A DNA stretch of 64,000 bases, taken from NCBI GenBank assembly GCA_965220265.1, contig CBDCPM010000004.1, positions 2,852,001-2,916,000 on the forward strand, written 5' to 3'. Below are positions 1-8,980 of the stretch, in pieces. Every line of letters starts with the position of its first letter. Position 1 is the first letter of the stretch. Both the position numbers and the translations under genes were made by a program. This DNA comes from Bin87 sp965220265 (lineage in GTDB: Bacteria; Chloroflexota; Dehalococcoidia; Lucifugimonadales; UBA3495). The notes under the pieces are model-generated. The model was not told where the DNA came from. It made no database searches and worked only from the letters and a program-made list of their open reading frames with translations.

Positions 1-2
1 AA

Positions 3-437
3 GTAACGCCAGATCGCTTTGAGCAACTGGTGGTTGACCTGTTGGTCAAGATGGGTTACGGGCAAGGTGAAGCGGTCGGACGCAGCGGTGACGGCGGCAT
101 TGATGGCATCATCAACCAGGACGCTCTGGGCCTCGAAAAAGTCTACGTACAGGCCAAGCGATATACCGCCGGAGCGGTTGGCGAACCTGAAATACGGAAC
201 TTCTCCGGTAGCCTGGATGCGAAAGGCGCAACCAAAGGCGTGTTCATCACAACCTCGACGTTCAGCAGCGCTGCCCGGCAAACCGCTCAAACTATATCGG
301 CCGGAAACAAGTTCATCCGCTTGGTGGACGGCAACGAGCTGGCCCAGTTGATGATACGGCACGGGATCGGCGTCGTGACTGAGTACACCTACGAAATCAA
401 GAAGCTCGACGAAAACTACTTCGCCGAGGACGTTTAG
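3..437 (+). CDS. Mrr-type restriction endonuclease, C-terminal part (5' truncated by window edge)
   Basis: The reading frame is open from base 3 to the TAG at 435-437, so the gene starts outside the window; the GTG at 30 is internal. The visible part is the Mrr_cat fold: an opening helix (PDRFEQLVVDLLVKMGYG), then GDGGIDG followed by VQAKRY, the D-(Q)xK form of the PD-(D/E)xK nuclease core, then a GVFITTSTFS strand and a terminal helix. Mrr-family enzymes cleave modified DNA or act as stand-alone nucleases. The specificity domain would be upstream and is not visible. Family assignment is firm; target is unknown. Confidence 0.8.
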   Translation, partial: VTPDRFEQLVVDLLVKMGYGQGEAVGRSGDGGIDGIINQDALGLEKVYVQAKRYTAGAVGEPEIRNFSGSLDAKGATKGVFITTSTFSSAARQTAQTISAGNKFIRLVDGNELAQLMIRHGIGVVTEYTYEIKKLDENYFAEDV

Positions 438-517
438 CGGCTCTGCGCCCGACGGTGTATCATGGCCGCCACCAAGCCAAACCCCGCTCAAGCTGACCCA
501 CCCCAGGAGGCAATTCC

Positions 518-1753
518 ATGTTCCTGATGCGTTTTACCGAACGGGCTTACGTGAATTACACCGAGGAGGACGTGCGCAACTCGCCCAACGAGGCGGTGCG
601 GCTCACCTTCTCGAACTCCAACTTCAACCCCCAGGAAGGCCATTACCTCTACAACATGTACCTCGACGAGTACGAGTACTCCGAAGAGGTTGGGTTCGAC
701 GGCCTGATGCTCAACGAGCACCACAACACGCCCACCTGCCTGGGCGCGACGATGAACCTGGAAGCAGCCATCCTGGCCCGCAACACCAAGAACAGCAAGA
801 TCGTGCTCCTGGGCAACCCGTTGCCCATTTTCGACAACCCAATCCGGTTGGCCGAAGAGCTGGCCGAGATCGACATGATCTCCGGCGGCCGCTTGGTGTC
901 CGGTTTTGTTCGCGGCACCGGCGTGGAGAGCTTGGCCACCAACACCAACCCGCTGCATAACCGGGCTCGATTCGAAGAAGCCCACGACCTGGTCATCAAA
1001 ACCTGGACCACGCCCGGCCCGTTCCGTTGGGAAGGAGACCACTACCATTTCCGCGTGGTCAACCCGTTCCAGACACCCATGCAGAAGCCACATCCCCCGG
1101 TATGGATTCCCGGAACGGGCAGCCCAGAGACGCTGGTGTGGTGCGCTGAGCGAAACTATCCCTACATCTTCCTGGAAACCGACCCGCAGGGCACCCAGGA
1201 CATGAAGTCCATCTACGCCGAGACCGCCCGCGAGCACGGTTATGAGCCAGGTCCGGAGAACTTCGGCTACCTGGTTCGCATCCACGTGCAGGACACCGAC
1301 GAAAAGGCCTACGACGTAGGCAAGGGCTACATGGTGGGCAACATCGGCGTGGGCCGCATCCCTCTGCCGCGCGATTACGCCTCACCTGTGGGCTACGGCA
1401 GCCGCAGCGACGACCCCCGCTTCCTGCGCCTGCGCGAGCAGATCCGCAGCGACCCGTTCCGCGTGGGCGGCTTGGATGGAGCGCAGTACGACTCCATTCT
1501 GGACTCCAAGCGGTGGATCATCGGCAGCCCCGACACCGTGGTCAGCCAGCTCCGCGAGGTGCTGAGCTTCATGCGCCCCGGCATCCTGGCGGTGTGGACC
1601 AACGATGGCTCCATCAGCCATGAGGATACGATGCGCTGCCTGGAGCTGATGGGTCAGGAGGTGCTGCCGGCCCTGCGTGAAATCGGAGAAGAGCTGGAAC
1701 TGACCGACCCCTTCCAGAAGGAAGGAGTACAGCCCGGGCTAACCAGGATGTAA
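518..1753 (+). CDS. LLM-class flavin-dependent monooxygenase
   Basis: A 411-aa luciferase-like (TIM-barrel) oxidoreductase expected to use reduced FMN/F420 and O2 on an unknown small organic substrate in the cytoplasm. The ATG follows AGGAGG (about 506-511) at a normal distance. Family marks are the LNEHHNTP segment (residues 65-72), a strand typical of the flavin site, and ISGGRLVSGFVRGTG, typical of the LLM phosphate-binding loop. It is a close paralogue of the protein at 39935-41068 (shared LNEHHNTP, VIKTWTTPGPFRWEG). The next gene, an alpha/beta hydrolase 44 nt downstream on the same strand, suggests a two-gene oxidative degradation unit. Substrate cannot be read from the sequence. Confidence 0.88.
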   Translation: MFLMRFTERAYVNYTEEDVRNSPNEAVRLTFSNSNFNPQEGHYLYNMYLDEYEYSEEVGFDGLMLNEHHNTPTCLGATMNLEAAILARNTKNSKIVLLGNPLPIFDNPIRLAEELAEIDMISGGRLVSGFVRGTGVESLATNTNPLHNRARFEEAHDLVIKTWTTPGPFRWEGDHYHFRVVNPFQTPMQKPHPPVWIPGTGSPETLVWCAERNYPYIFLETDPQGTQDMKSIYAETAREHGYEPGPENFGYLVRIHVQDTDEKAYDVGKGYMVGNIGVGRIPLPRDYASPVGYGSRSDDPRFLRLREQIRSDPFRVGGLDGAQYDSILDSKRWIIGSPDTVVSQLREVLSFMRPGILAVWTNDGSISHEDTMRCLELMGQEVLPALREIGEELELTDPFQKEGVQPGLTRM

Positions 1754-1797
1754 GCGCTGCTCAATCGACTGTTCATGAAGCAAGGAGCATAACCCCA

Positions 1798-2577
1798 ATG
1801 GCAAACTTCACCGAGGAAACCATCTCCGTCGCCGGCGGCAGCCTGCAGGTGTACAAGGGCGGCAGCGGCGACCCGCTTCTGGTGCTGCACGGCGCCGGCG
1901 GCAACGCCGGCCCCCGGCGTTACGCCCACGCCCTGGCCGAGAAGTTCACCGTTTACCTGCCTTCGCATCCCGGTTACGGCAAGAGCGACCGGCCCGGCTG
2001 GGTCGAGACCATGCAGGACCTGGCCTGTTTCTACACCTGGTACCAGGAGCAGGAAGGGCTGGGAAACGTCCGCGCCATCGGGTTCTCCATGGGAGGCTGG
2101 CTGGCTGCGGAGATGCTGTCGATGACCGGACACGCTTTCAGCAAGGTGATGCTGGTGGGCGCCGCCGGCATCAAGCCGGTGGATGGCGAGATCACCGACA
2201 TCTTCATCATCAACCCTCAGCAGATCCGTGACCTGGTCTACCATGACCCGAGCCAGATTCCGGAGTGGGAGGAGCTATTCGGATCCGACCCAACGCCCGA
2301 ACAGACCGAGCAGGCGGAGGGCGACCGGGAGATGGCCATCCGGTTGACCTGGAAACCCTACATGCACAACCCGCGGCTGCCGGCCAAGCTGGCCCGCGTC
2401 AGCATCCCTACACACATCGTGTGGGGCGAGAACGACAATCTGGTCCCGGTGGAGTGCGCCGACCTCTACCAGCAGGCGCTCGCGGGATCCCAGGTCACGG
2501 TGATCTCCAATTGCGGACACTCTCCCGAGATCGAAAAACCCGACGATTTCGCACAAACGGCACTGGCCTTTCTCTAG
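1798..2577 (+). CDS. alpha/beta hydrolase
   Basis: A 259-aa single-domain alpha/beta hydrolase without signal peptide, so cytoplasmic. The catalytic triad is readable: nucleophile Ser97 in GFSMGG, acid Asp213 in WGENDNLVP, His241 in CGHSPE; the oxyanion loop is HGAGG (31-35). Length and cap region (about residues 125-190) fit the meta-cleavage-product hydrolase, haloperoxidase and esterase group. A GGAG site lies about 10 nt before the ATG. It probably acts together with the flavin monooxygenase immediately upstream, for example on a lactone or ester product; that link is inference from adjacency. Confidence 0.88.
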   Translation: MANFTEETISVAGGSLQVYKGGSGDPLLVLHGAGGNAGPRRYAHALAEKFTVYLPSHPGYGKSDRPGWVETMQDLACFYTWYQEQEGLGNVRAIGFSMGGWLAAEMLSMTGHAFSKVMLVGAAGIKPVDGEITDIFIINPQQIRDLVYHDPSQIPEWEELFGSDPTPEQTEQAEGDREMAIRLTWKPYMHNPRLPAKLARVSIPTHIVWGENDNLVPVECADLYQQALAGSQVTVISNCGHSPEIEKPDDFAQTALAFL

Positions 2578-2615
2578 GGCAGCGCCACGCCTCAACCAAC
2601 GGCACGGGTGCAACC

Positions 2616-3182
2616 ATGACCACCACGCCCATCGGCGAGAAGTTACTGACCGCCCACGAATTCCTCCGATTGTGCGAGCAGCGGGTGGTCAAGGGTGAAT
2701 TAGTGAAGGGGGTACTTCACGAAACCATGCCGGCAGGCGGGAAGCATGGCGAAGTGGCAATGGCATTTGGCACGGCGCTGACCTCGCACGTTCGGCCCAA
2801 CCGTTTGGGACGAATTGCCGGTTCAGATGCCGGTGTCATTTTAGGGCGTGACCCAGATACGGTCAGGGAGCCGGACATCGCATACTTTTCGGTCGAGACA
2901 TTGCCCTTAGACGTCGACGTTCAGGGCTACTACGAAGTAGTCCCCGATCTGGTTGTCGAGATAGTGTCCCCCAACGACCGCCCGCAAGAAGTGGCCGAAC
3001 GGGTGGTGATGTGGCTCAGCTACGGTGTCCGTTTGGTGTGGGTCGTGTACCCGGTGGCCCGCACCGTAGCGGCACATCCCTTTGAAGGGCCGGCCGTCAT
3101 TTACACCGAGGACGATGAGTTGGACGGCGGGCCGGTGCTCCCCGAGTTCCGTTGCCCCGTGCGCGATATCCTGGACTGGTGA
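2616..3182 (+). CDS. Uma2 family putative endonuclease (DUF820)
   Basis: A 188-aa Uma2/DUF820 protein, a PD-(D/E)xK-fold family of largely unknown function. The open frame extends further 5', but the ATG at 2616 gives the conserved start (MTTTPIGEKLLTAHEF) and leaves the upstream hydrolase intact. Core residues: DPDTVREPDIAYFS, then PDLVVEIVSPNDR, which carries the usual D...E pattern, and MWLSYGVRLVWVVYP. A clear paralogue lies at 48329-48886 (same start and the same DPDTVREPDIA block). Such families are often expanded in Chloroflexota and Cyanobacteria. Biological role unknown. Confidence 0.82.
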   Translation: MTTTPIGEKLLTAHEFLRLCEQRVVKGELVKGVLHETMPAGGKHGEVAMAFGTALTSHVRPNRLGRIAGSDAGVILGRDPDTVREPDIAYFSVETLPLDVDVQGYYEVVPDLVVEIVSPNDRPQEVAERVVMWLSYGVRLVWVVYPVARTVAAHPFEGPAVIYTEDDELDGGPVLPEFRCPVRDILDW

Positions 3183-3210
3183 ACCGTCTCTTTCACTAGA
3201 GCCGGACCCG

Positions 3211-4557
3211 CTACTCCACCCCGTGCAGCCGTCCGTCTGCCGTTCGCACGTACAATCTGCCGCCGGCGTAGGCCGGTGGCAATTCTATTGGCCCGCCCAG
3301 GTCCAGTTCCCAGACCACCGAACCGTCGGCCCGGTTCAGCGCGTACAGAATGCCGTCCCGCGCGCCGAAATAGACGATGTCGCCGAGGATGACCGGGGAG
3401 CTGACAATTCCGTCGCCCGCCTGGAACCTCCATAACTCGTCGTCGGTGGCGGCGTGGCGAGCGTAGAACAGGCCATCACTGTCGCCTATAAAGTACACGC
3501 CCTGGGCGACGGCGGGTGAGCCGACTACCCCCTGGGACGCCCGGTCCTCCGGAACGAACCTCCACTGCTCTCCGCGCTGGGCCGGCGGCGGCGGCACAAA
3601 TGGGACTTGCCAGAGCCACAACTGGAACCAGGAGCGCTTGATCCAGTAGAGCCCAGGCATCCCCGTAACGCTGGTATCAATCGCGTACAACGTACCTCCG
3701 GAAGGGAAGTACACGGTGTTCTCCGTCACCACCGGCGGACCCGAGGCTGAACCTGCGGTCAGAAACCGGAACCGGCGCCGGCCGTTGTCGGCATCAATGA
3801 AGTACAGGTTGCCCTCGTCGTCTGCTACGTAAAGCCGGCCGTCCCGGAGCACAGGGGTGGTCTTCACATTCCCCCTGAGCCTGTGCTTCCAGAGCTGTTC
3901 GCCGGTTTGCGCATCCAGGCCATAGATAATGTTGCCCGCGGAAGTCACGTAAGCGACGCCGTTGTGTACCAGGACTGATGCCGAGATGGGCAGGTGCGCC
4001 TTGAAATCCCAAGCCCGCTCGCCCGTGTCCTGGTCCAGCGCCAGGATCCTGTGGTTGGTCATGCCCACGAACACCAGGTTATTGTTGGCGATGGTCGTGG
4101 CATGGTCCATTGGGCCGGGCGTTTCCACCGACCACAACTGTTCGCCCGTGTCGGCATCGAGGGCCAATACCTGGAAGTATCCACCGACAAACACCTTGCC
4201 GTCAGCCACCAGCGGAGCGGAGCGGGTATAGGGCCCCAGGACTTGGGACCAGACGACCCTGCCGGCCGGTTGTTGCTCCACCTCGGGAATGAACCCATTG
4301 AGATTGGGGCCGTAACCCAGCATCGACCACCGTCCGGCGTTGGACGAAGATGACGCGGCGGACGACGGGCTTCCGGCAAACCAGCGCGCCGGATTGGGCA
4401 GGCTGAACCAGAATATCCATCCCAGTATGGCGACCAGCGCCAGTACCCCGACCGCGATGGCCGGTTTCGCCACACGCATTCGATAGCGGAGGCGTGCCGT
4501 GCGCTGGCTGCGTTCAATCCAGTCGGGCAGTAGCGCCGGCTGATCCTGTTCCTCCAT
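3211..4557 (-). CDS. membrane-anchored PQQ-type beta-propeller protein
   Basis: A 448-aa protein with a short cytoplasmic N-terminus, one hydrophobic anchor (about residues 31-51, AIAVGVLALVAILGWIFWF), a low-complexity Ser/Ala linker and a propeller of PQQ_2 repeats. Recurring blades show the pattern ALDADTGEQLWS, ALDQDTGERAWDF, GLDAQTGEQLWKH, ALNRADGSVVWEL. There is no downstream quinoprotein catalytic machinery, so it is more likely a BamB-like scaffold or binding protein outside the membrane than a dehydrogenase. It is convergent with the Uma2 gene upstream on the map. Function unknown. Confidence 0.82.
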   Translation of the reverse strand: MEEQDQPALLPDWIERSQRTARLRYRMRVAKPAIAVGVLALVAILGWIFWFSLPNPARWFAGSPSSAASSSSNAGRWSMLGYGPNLNGFIPEVEQQPAGRVVWSQVLGPYTRSAPLVADGKVFVGGYFQVLALDADTGEQLWSVETPGPMDHATTIANNNLVFVGMTNHRILALDQDTGERAWDFKAHLPISASVLVHNGVAYVTSAGNIIYGLDAQTGEQLWKHRLRGNVKTTPVLRDGRLYVADDEGNLYFIDADNGRRRFRFLTAGSASGPPVVTENTVYFPSGGTLYAIDTSVTGMPGLYWIKRSWFQLWLWQVPFVPPPPAQRGEQWRFVPEDRASQGVVGSPAVAQGVYFIGDSDGLFYARHAATDDELWRFQAGDGIVSSPVILGDIVYFGARDGILYALNRADGSVVWELDLGGPIELPPAYAGGRLYVRTADGRLHGVE

Positions 4558-4574
4558 GGCGCTAATTATACTGA

Positions 4575-4600
4575 TAGGGGCGAATGATCATTCGCCCCTA
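4575..4600. repeat. 26-bp perfect palindrome (REP-like)
   Basis: Two 13-nt arms (TAGGGGCGAATGA and its exact complement) abut with no spacer, between the PQQ-propeller gene start and the end of the peptide permease gene. A compositionally similar GC-rich palindrome is at 41139-41162. Such GGGGCGAA...TTCGCCCC units look like dispersed REP/terminator elements; there is no T-run. Confidence 0.7.
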
Positions 4601-4629
4601 CATTGCCGACGCGAGAGTGGCACGCGCAA

Positions 4630-5730
4630 CTAGACATTGCGCTGCTTGGGATCCAACCGGTCGCGCAGCCAGTCGCCCAACAGGTTCACCGACAGCACCG
4701 TGAACAGGATCGCAAGGCCGGGGAAGAAGGATACCCACCAGGAGTCGATGATCAGTTCCCGCCCGTCGGCCACCATGACGCCCCAAGCCGGGTTGGGCCG
4801 TGGGATGCCGGCGCCCAGGAAGCTCAGGCCGGCCTCCAGCAGGATCACGAACCCCAACTGCAGCGTCGCCAGCACGATGATGGTGTTAACCAGGTTGGGG
4901 AAGATGTGGCGCACCATGATCCTGATCTCCGACGAGCCGGCCACGCGCGCCCTGGAGATGAAGTCCTGGGTCTTGAGCGCCAGGGTCTCACCGCGAATCA
5001 ACCGGGCGTAGCGCGACCAGAGGAACAGGCACACCACGATAAGAACGTTTTCGATGCGCGGCCCCAGGGTCGCCGCCAGCACCAGCGCAACCAGGATCAG
5101 CGAGATCGAAAGGGACATATCCACGAGCCGCATGACCAACGTGTCTACCCAACCGCCGAAATAGCCGGCCAGGATGCCCAAAACGGTGCCGATCAGGCCC
5201 GACACGAAGATCGCCATCATGGACACCACCAGCGCCAGGCGCGCGCCGTGAACGATGCGGCTGAATATGTCCATGCCGTTCTTGTCGGTGCCGAGCAGGT
5301 ACTTGGACTTGCCGCCGGGTTTGACCACGATCTGGATCTGGTCACCCAGCACTGGAGCCTCGCCCTCGGCCTTGCCCAACACGCCGGCATCGCCGATACG
5401 AACGGTGCGCTCGGCGTCGCTCAGCTTGATTTCGTTCTGACGGTTATCCCGGTTCACCCGCTCCACCACCGTGCGAACGGACAACACGTCGCCGGACCAT
5501 GCTGGAGGCACCAGCCGGTCGTCGAGGTCGCCGCGCCTCGGGTTATGCGGGGCGATCAACTCAGCGAAAATAGCCGGTACGATCAGAAATACCAGCAGCA
5601 ACGTAACCGGGATCAGCGGGAGCCTCCGGACTTCCGCGATCCAATGACGGATCGTGCCCAGCGCGCCGGGGCGTACTGCTACTGCATCCGAGACGGGACT
5701 GGCGGGAACCGGCGCCGTGGTGATAGCCAT
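4630..5730 (-). CDS. peptide/nickel-type ABC transporter permease (DppC-like)
   Basis: A 366-aa inner-membrane permease, second gene of the minus-strand unit (binding protein, DppB-like, DppC-like). It has an N-terminal OppC_N segment with the first hydrophobic helix (about 35-55), then a long extracytoplasmic insert, then the BPD_transp_1 core starting near LLGTDKNGMDIFSRI, with the EAA-type loop in GLSFLGAGIPRPNPAWG near the C-terminus. The insert of roughly 100 residues between the first two helices is longer than in ordinary DppC proteins. GGAGGA precedes the ATG. It should pair with the ATPases at 11709-13860, which are encoded apart on the other strand. Confidence 0.9.
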   Translation of the reverse strand: MAITTAPVPASPVSDAVAVRPGALGTIRHWIAEVRRLPLIPVTLLLVFLIVPAIFAELIAPHNPRRGDLDDRLVPPAWSGDVLSVRTVVERVNRDNRQNEIKLSDAERTVRIGDAGVLGKAEGEAPVLGDQIQIVVKPGGKSKYLLGTDKNGMDIFSRIVHGARLALVVSMMAIFVSGLIGTVLGILAGYFGGWVDTLVMRLVDMSLSISLILVALVLAATLGPRIENVLIVVCLFLWSRYARLIRGETLALKTQDFISRARVAGSSEIRIMVRHIFPNLVNTIIVLATLQLGFVILLEAGLSFLGAGIPRPNPAWGVMVADGRELIIDSWWVSFFPGLAILFTVLSVNLLGDWLRDRLDPKQRNV

Positions 5731-5798
5731 GTCTCATCCTCCACCGATTGCCAATGTCGTTGTCAATAAGAATGTGGTTGACTTCTGGACGCGTTCGC

Positions 5799-6722
5799 CT
5801 AGGTGTACCGGATCCGGGGGTCCAGGTACGCGTAGAGTATGTCGACTATAAGGTTAGCGAAGATGTAGATCGACGATCCGATGATGACCACCGCCTGCAG
5901 CACCTGGAAGTCGCGACCGCGCACGGCCCCCACCGCCAACTGCCCCACGCCCGGCCACGAGAACACCGTTTCCACAATGACGGTGCCCGTGAACAGGCCG
6001 CCGATGATAATGGCGAAGTAGGTCAGCGGCGCGATGAAGGCGTTGCGGAGGCAGTGCTTCCAGACCACCTTCCACTCCGGCACGCCCTTGATGCGAGCCA
6101 GCTTGACGAACTCGGTGTCCAGCACGTCCAACATGGACGAGCGGATCAACCGCAGCAGGGCCGCCACCTGGAAGAAGCCCAACGTGAACGCGGGCATGAT
6201 CATGTGGGAAATGCCGCCCTTGCCGGACGACGGCAGCCACCCTAGCTGAACGGCGAAGAGCCAGAGGAGCATGATGCCCAGCCAGAAGCTCGGCACCGAC
6301 TGCCCCAGGAAGGCTATAGCCTTACCCTGGTAGTCCAGCCATCCGTCCTTATTGGCCGCAGTGATCACCCCCAGCGGAACTCCCAGGACCACGGAGATCA
6401 ACATAGCCAGGCCGCCCAGTTGCAGCGTGGCAGGGAAACGGTCAATCACCATTCCCATGGCGGTTTGGCCACCGAAGGCGTAGGACTCGCCAAAGTCGCC
6501 CTGAATGGCGTTGCCCAGGAAGACCAGGTAGCGCACGTGAAGGGGTTTGTCCAAGCCCCACTTGGCCTTGAGCTCGGCGATGTCTTCGGGAGTGGCTTCG
6601 CCCATGGGCAGCATCACCGATGTGGGATCTCCAGTGATGTTGGAGAGCATGAACACGATGATGCTCACCAGCAAAACGGCGATAATCGCCTGCCCAGCGC
6701 GGAAGATGATGAACCGCTGCAT
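5799..6722 (-). CDS. peptide ABC transporter permease (DppB-like)
   Basis: A 307-aa inner-membrane permease with the typical DppB layout: N-terminal helix, periplasmic loop with an LDKPLHVRYLVFLGNAIQGDFG segment, then the BPD_transp_1 core with five helices and the cytoplasmic loop ETVFSWPGVGQLAVGAVRGRDF near the end. It lies 68 nt upstream (in transcription) of the DppC-like gene and about 96 nt after the binding protein gene, so one transcript is likely. GGGAG precedes the ATG. Substrate class (di/oligopeptide or other amide or sugar-like solute) cannot be fixed from the permease. Confidence 0.9.
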   Translation of the reverse strand: MQRFIIFRAGQAIIAVLLVSIIVFMLSNITGDPTSVMLPMGEATPEDIAELKAKWGLDKPLHVRYLVFLGNAIQGDFGESYAFGGQTAMGMVIDRFPATLQLGGLAMLISVVLGVPLGVITAANKDGWLDYQGKAIAFLGQSVPSFWLGIMLLWLFAVQLGWLPSSGKGGISHMIMPAFTLGFFQVAALLRLIRSSMLDVLDTEFVKLARIKGVPEWKVVWKHCLRNAFIAPLTYFAIIIGGLFTGTVIVETVFSWPGVGQLAVGAVRGRDFQVLQAVVIIGSSIYIFANLIVDILYAYLDPRIRYT

Positions 6723-6818
6723 TGTTGTCTCCCTTGCTTGCCATAAGCGCGCTGCACTGCCGCCGCGCGCCTATGGTGTCATCTTGTTTGGTCGATCGTG
6801 TACGGTGCAGTTTCCTTC

Positions 6819-8639
6819 TTATTGAGCCCTCTTGGCGTACTCCAGGTGGCCGAACACCCCGGTCAGGCTGCCGAACTTGTACTCCAGCACCTCCTCGGGG
6901 TTCACCACGAGGGTGGACCGGATGTTGACGATGGGGATGGTGCGGTAGGTATCGTAGATGTCATCGCCCATGGCCATGATCAGCCGGTGCCGCTCGGCCG
7001 CATCAGTCTCCACCAGGAGACGCTCGTAGGTCTCGTCGTAGAGGGGACTCTCCATGTAGAGGACGCCGCCGTTGGGCAGGCCCGTGTCGGGGCTGGTGGC
7101 GCCGGTGTAGTAGTAGATGCGGGCGTTCGCGTTGATCTGGCGGAGGGTCTGGCGCACGGGCAGGATGAAGTGGGCGTCGTGGCGGTCGCGGAAGGCGTCG
7201 ATGGCCCGGGCGAATTCCACCTCAACCAGCTTGGCGTCGATGCCGATGTCCTCGAAGGACTGGGCCACCGTCTGCGCCACCTCGATGGTCTCGGGCAGGC
7301 CGGGCAGGCTGGACTGGTACACTTCCATGAAGAAGCGGTTCTGGCCGTTGTCGCCGGGGAAGCCGGCCTCGTCCAGCAACTCCTTGGCCCGTTCCGGATC
7401 GTAGCCGTACTTAGCATCGAACTCGTCGGTCCAGCGCGGGTTCCAACCTTCCAGAGTATCGTGGAAGATGGTGTTGTACATCGGCTCCCCGCGGCCCTTG
7501 AACAGCTCGTTGATGATCTGTTCCCGGTTGATGGCCCGGTTCAGGGCTTCGCGGACCTTGTTTCCCGTCTCGCCCGGGGCGTTCCACGGCTCGGTGTCGG
7601 GGTTCCAGTTCACCTCGCTCACGTAGTACTGCCCCAGGGGGAGAATGGTGAGGCCCACCGTCGGCAATGGACTTTCAAATATCTCCATGCCTTCGTCAAT
7701 GGCCTGCTGGTGCAGCACCTTGGGCACATCCACCATGTTGGCCTCGTCGGTAAGGAGCAGGGCCAGACGGGTCAGGTCTTCTGGGGTCGTGCTAATGCGC
7801 AGCCGCTTGAACTCCGGGTTCACCCGCCAGTGGTCGTAGGGCACCGCCTCGTACTCGGTGTATTCCTTGAGCTCACGATTGACGAACTGGTAACCGCCGG
7901 TGCCGGCCGGGCTGCTCTCGAACATGGCGTCGCCCTCGGCCTCGTACTGGGCCGCGCTGCGGACGGCGGCGCAGGGCACCACCAGGATGTTGAACCACCA
8001 GTCCGCCACGTCCACCTGGGGTTGGGCCAACGTCATCTTGAAGGTGTAATCGTCAATCACCTCCATTTTCCCGGCGTCGATCATCTCGGTCATGGAGTCA
8101 TAGCCCATGAAACGCTTGAGTGGAGCTTTGCAGCCGGCCAGAGGATCGGACATCTGCTGGTCGACGGTGAGGACCACGTCCTTGACGGTGAATTCGCCCC
8201 AGCCGTGGTGGAGCTCGACGCCTTCCTGGAGGCGGAAGGTGTACTCGCTGGCGTCGGGGCTGACATCCCATTCCCGGGCAAGCTGGGGCAGGATGACGGA
8301 GACACCCGTTTCAGGCGATATGGTGGTCAGGTTCTCCCACATGGGGCGGAAGGGCAGATGACCGCTGCTGGTGGCCAGCCAGGGCAGGTAGGTGTCCTGG
8401 GGCAGCGGGGTCACGGCCAAGTGGAGATAACTATCTGCATCGGCCATGGCCGGCATGGCGGTAGGTTCGGGCGCCGCGGTGGCCACAGCCTGAGCGGGGG
8501 CAGCCGGCACCGCGGTGGCCGCGGGGGCAGCTGCCGGCTCCGTGGTCGTCCCTCCGCAGGCGACCACCACGGACAGGAGTCCGATCATCACCGGGAAAAG
8601 GACGACGCGCCACGCTTTTCGCATACTGCGAACTACCAT
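6819..8639 (-). CDS. ABC transporter substrate-binding lipoprotein (SBP_bac_5)
   Basis: A 606-aa extracytoplasmic solute-binding protein. The first 28 residues are a lipoprotein signal with lipobox VVVAC and Cys28 as lipidation site, followed by a Thr/Ala/Pro-rich tether (about 30-70). The mature part is a family-5 peptide-binding fold: WEFTFRLQEGVELHHGWGEF-like segment, NREQIINELFKGRGEP and a WNP-type region. The start at 8639 is supported by GGAGG 7 nt upstream; an internal ATG at 8624 would also keep the signal. First gene of the transporter unit and likely the specificity determinant. AT-rich dyads upstream (8701-8741) may be its operator. Confidence 0.9.
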   Translation of the reverse strand: MVVRSMRKAWRVVLFPVMIGLLSVVVACGGTTTEPAAAPAATAVPAAPAQAVATAAPEPTAMPAMADADSYLHLAVTPLPQDTYLPWLATSSGHLPFRPMWENLTTISPETGVSVILPQLAREWDVSPDASEYTFRLQEGVELHHGWGEFTVKDVVLTVDQQMSDPLAGCKAPLKRFMGYDSMTEMIDAGKMEVIDDYTFKMTLAQPQVDVADWWFNILVVPCAAVRSAAQYEAEGDAMFESSPAGTGGYQFVNRELKEYTEYEAVPYDHWRVNPEFKRLRISTTPEDLTRLALLLTDEANMVDVPKVLHQQAIDEGMEIFESPLPTVGLTILPLGQYYVSEVNWNPDTEPWNAPGETGNKVREALNRAINREQIINELFKGRGEPMYNTIFHDTLEGWNPRWTDEFDAKYGYDPERAKELLDEAGFPGDNGQNRFFMEVYQSSLPGLPETIEVAQTVAQSFEDIGIDAKLVEVEFARAIDAFRDRHDAHFILPVRQTLRQINANARIYYYTGATSPDTGLPNGGVLYMESPLYDETYERLLVETDAAERHRLIMAMGDDIYDTYRTIPIVNIRSTLVVNPEEVLEYKFGSLTGVFGHLEYAKRAQ

Positions 8640-8980
8640 TCGGATACCTCCGTATCAGTCAGCGGATTCCTGTGTGCCGCCAAACATTAGCATTGGTAAT
8701 ACCTGATGTCAAATATTCATTATTATGATAATGTATCAGGTGTAAAATATCCGCACCAACGCCGATTGAGATGATTGTCGTTGTCAACAGGTCACGCGAG
8801 GCGCAAAATCGTCGACTGAACAACGATTTGCGGATGTAGTGGAATCTCCCATCGGATTGCGTGCTTTTACGTCAGCTGAAGCCTTTTCGGATTGCCGTTG
8901 CGCATCGGCCATCGCGGCCATATACTCCCGCGCGGTTATCTTTTTGACGAAGCAATCTCGCAATACGGGTTTAGCCAGTC
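8640..8980. promoter_or_regulatory. divergent intergenic region with AT-rich dyads; possible small ORF
   Basis: This 341-bp gap separates the binding-protein gene (minus) from the first CoA-transferase (plus). Bases 8701-8741 are AT-rich and carry an inverted repeat ACCTGAT (8701-8707)/ATCAGGT (8735-8741) and an inner dyad CATTAT-TATG-ATAATG (8718-8733), plausible as operator or promoter of the transporter unit. A minus-strand frame 8784-8993 could encode a 69-aa charged protein (begins MWMARLAKPVL), but it overlaps the CoA-transferase start and has no recognised family. I treat it as doubtful. Confidence 0.4.
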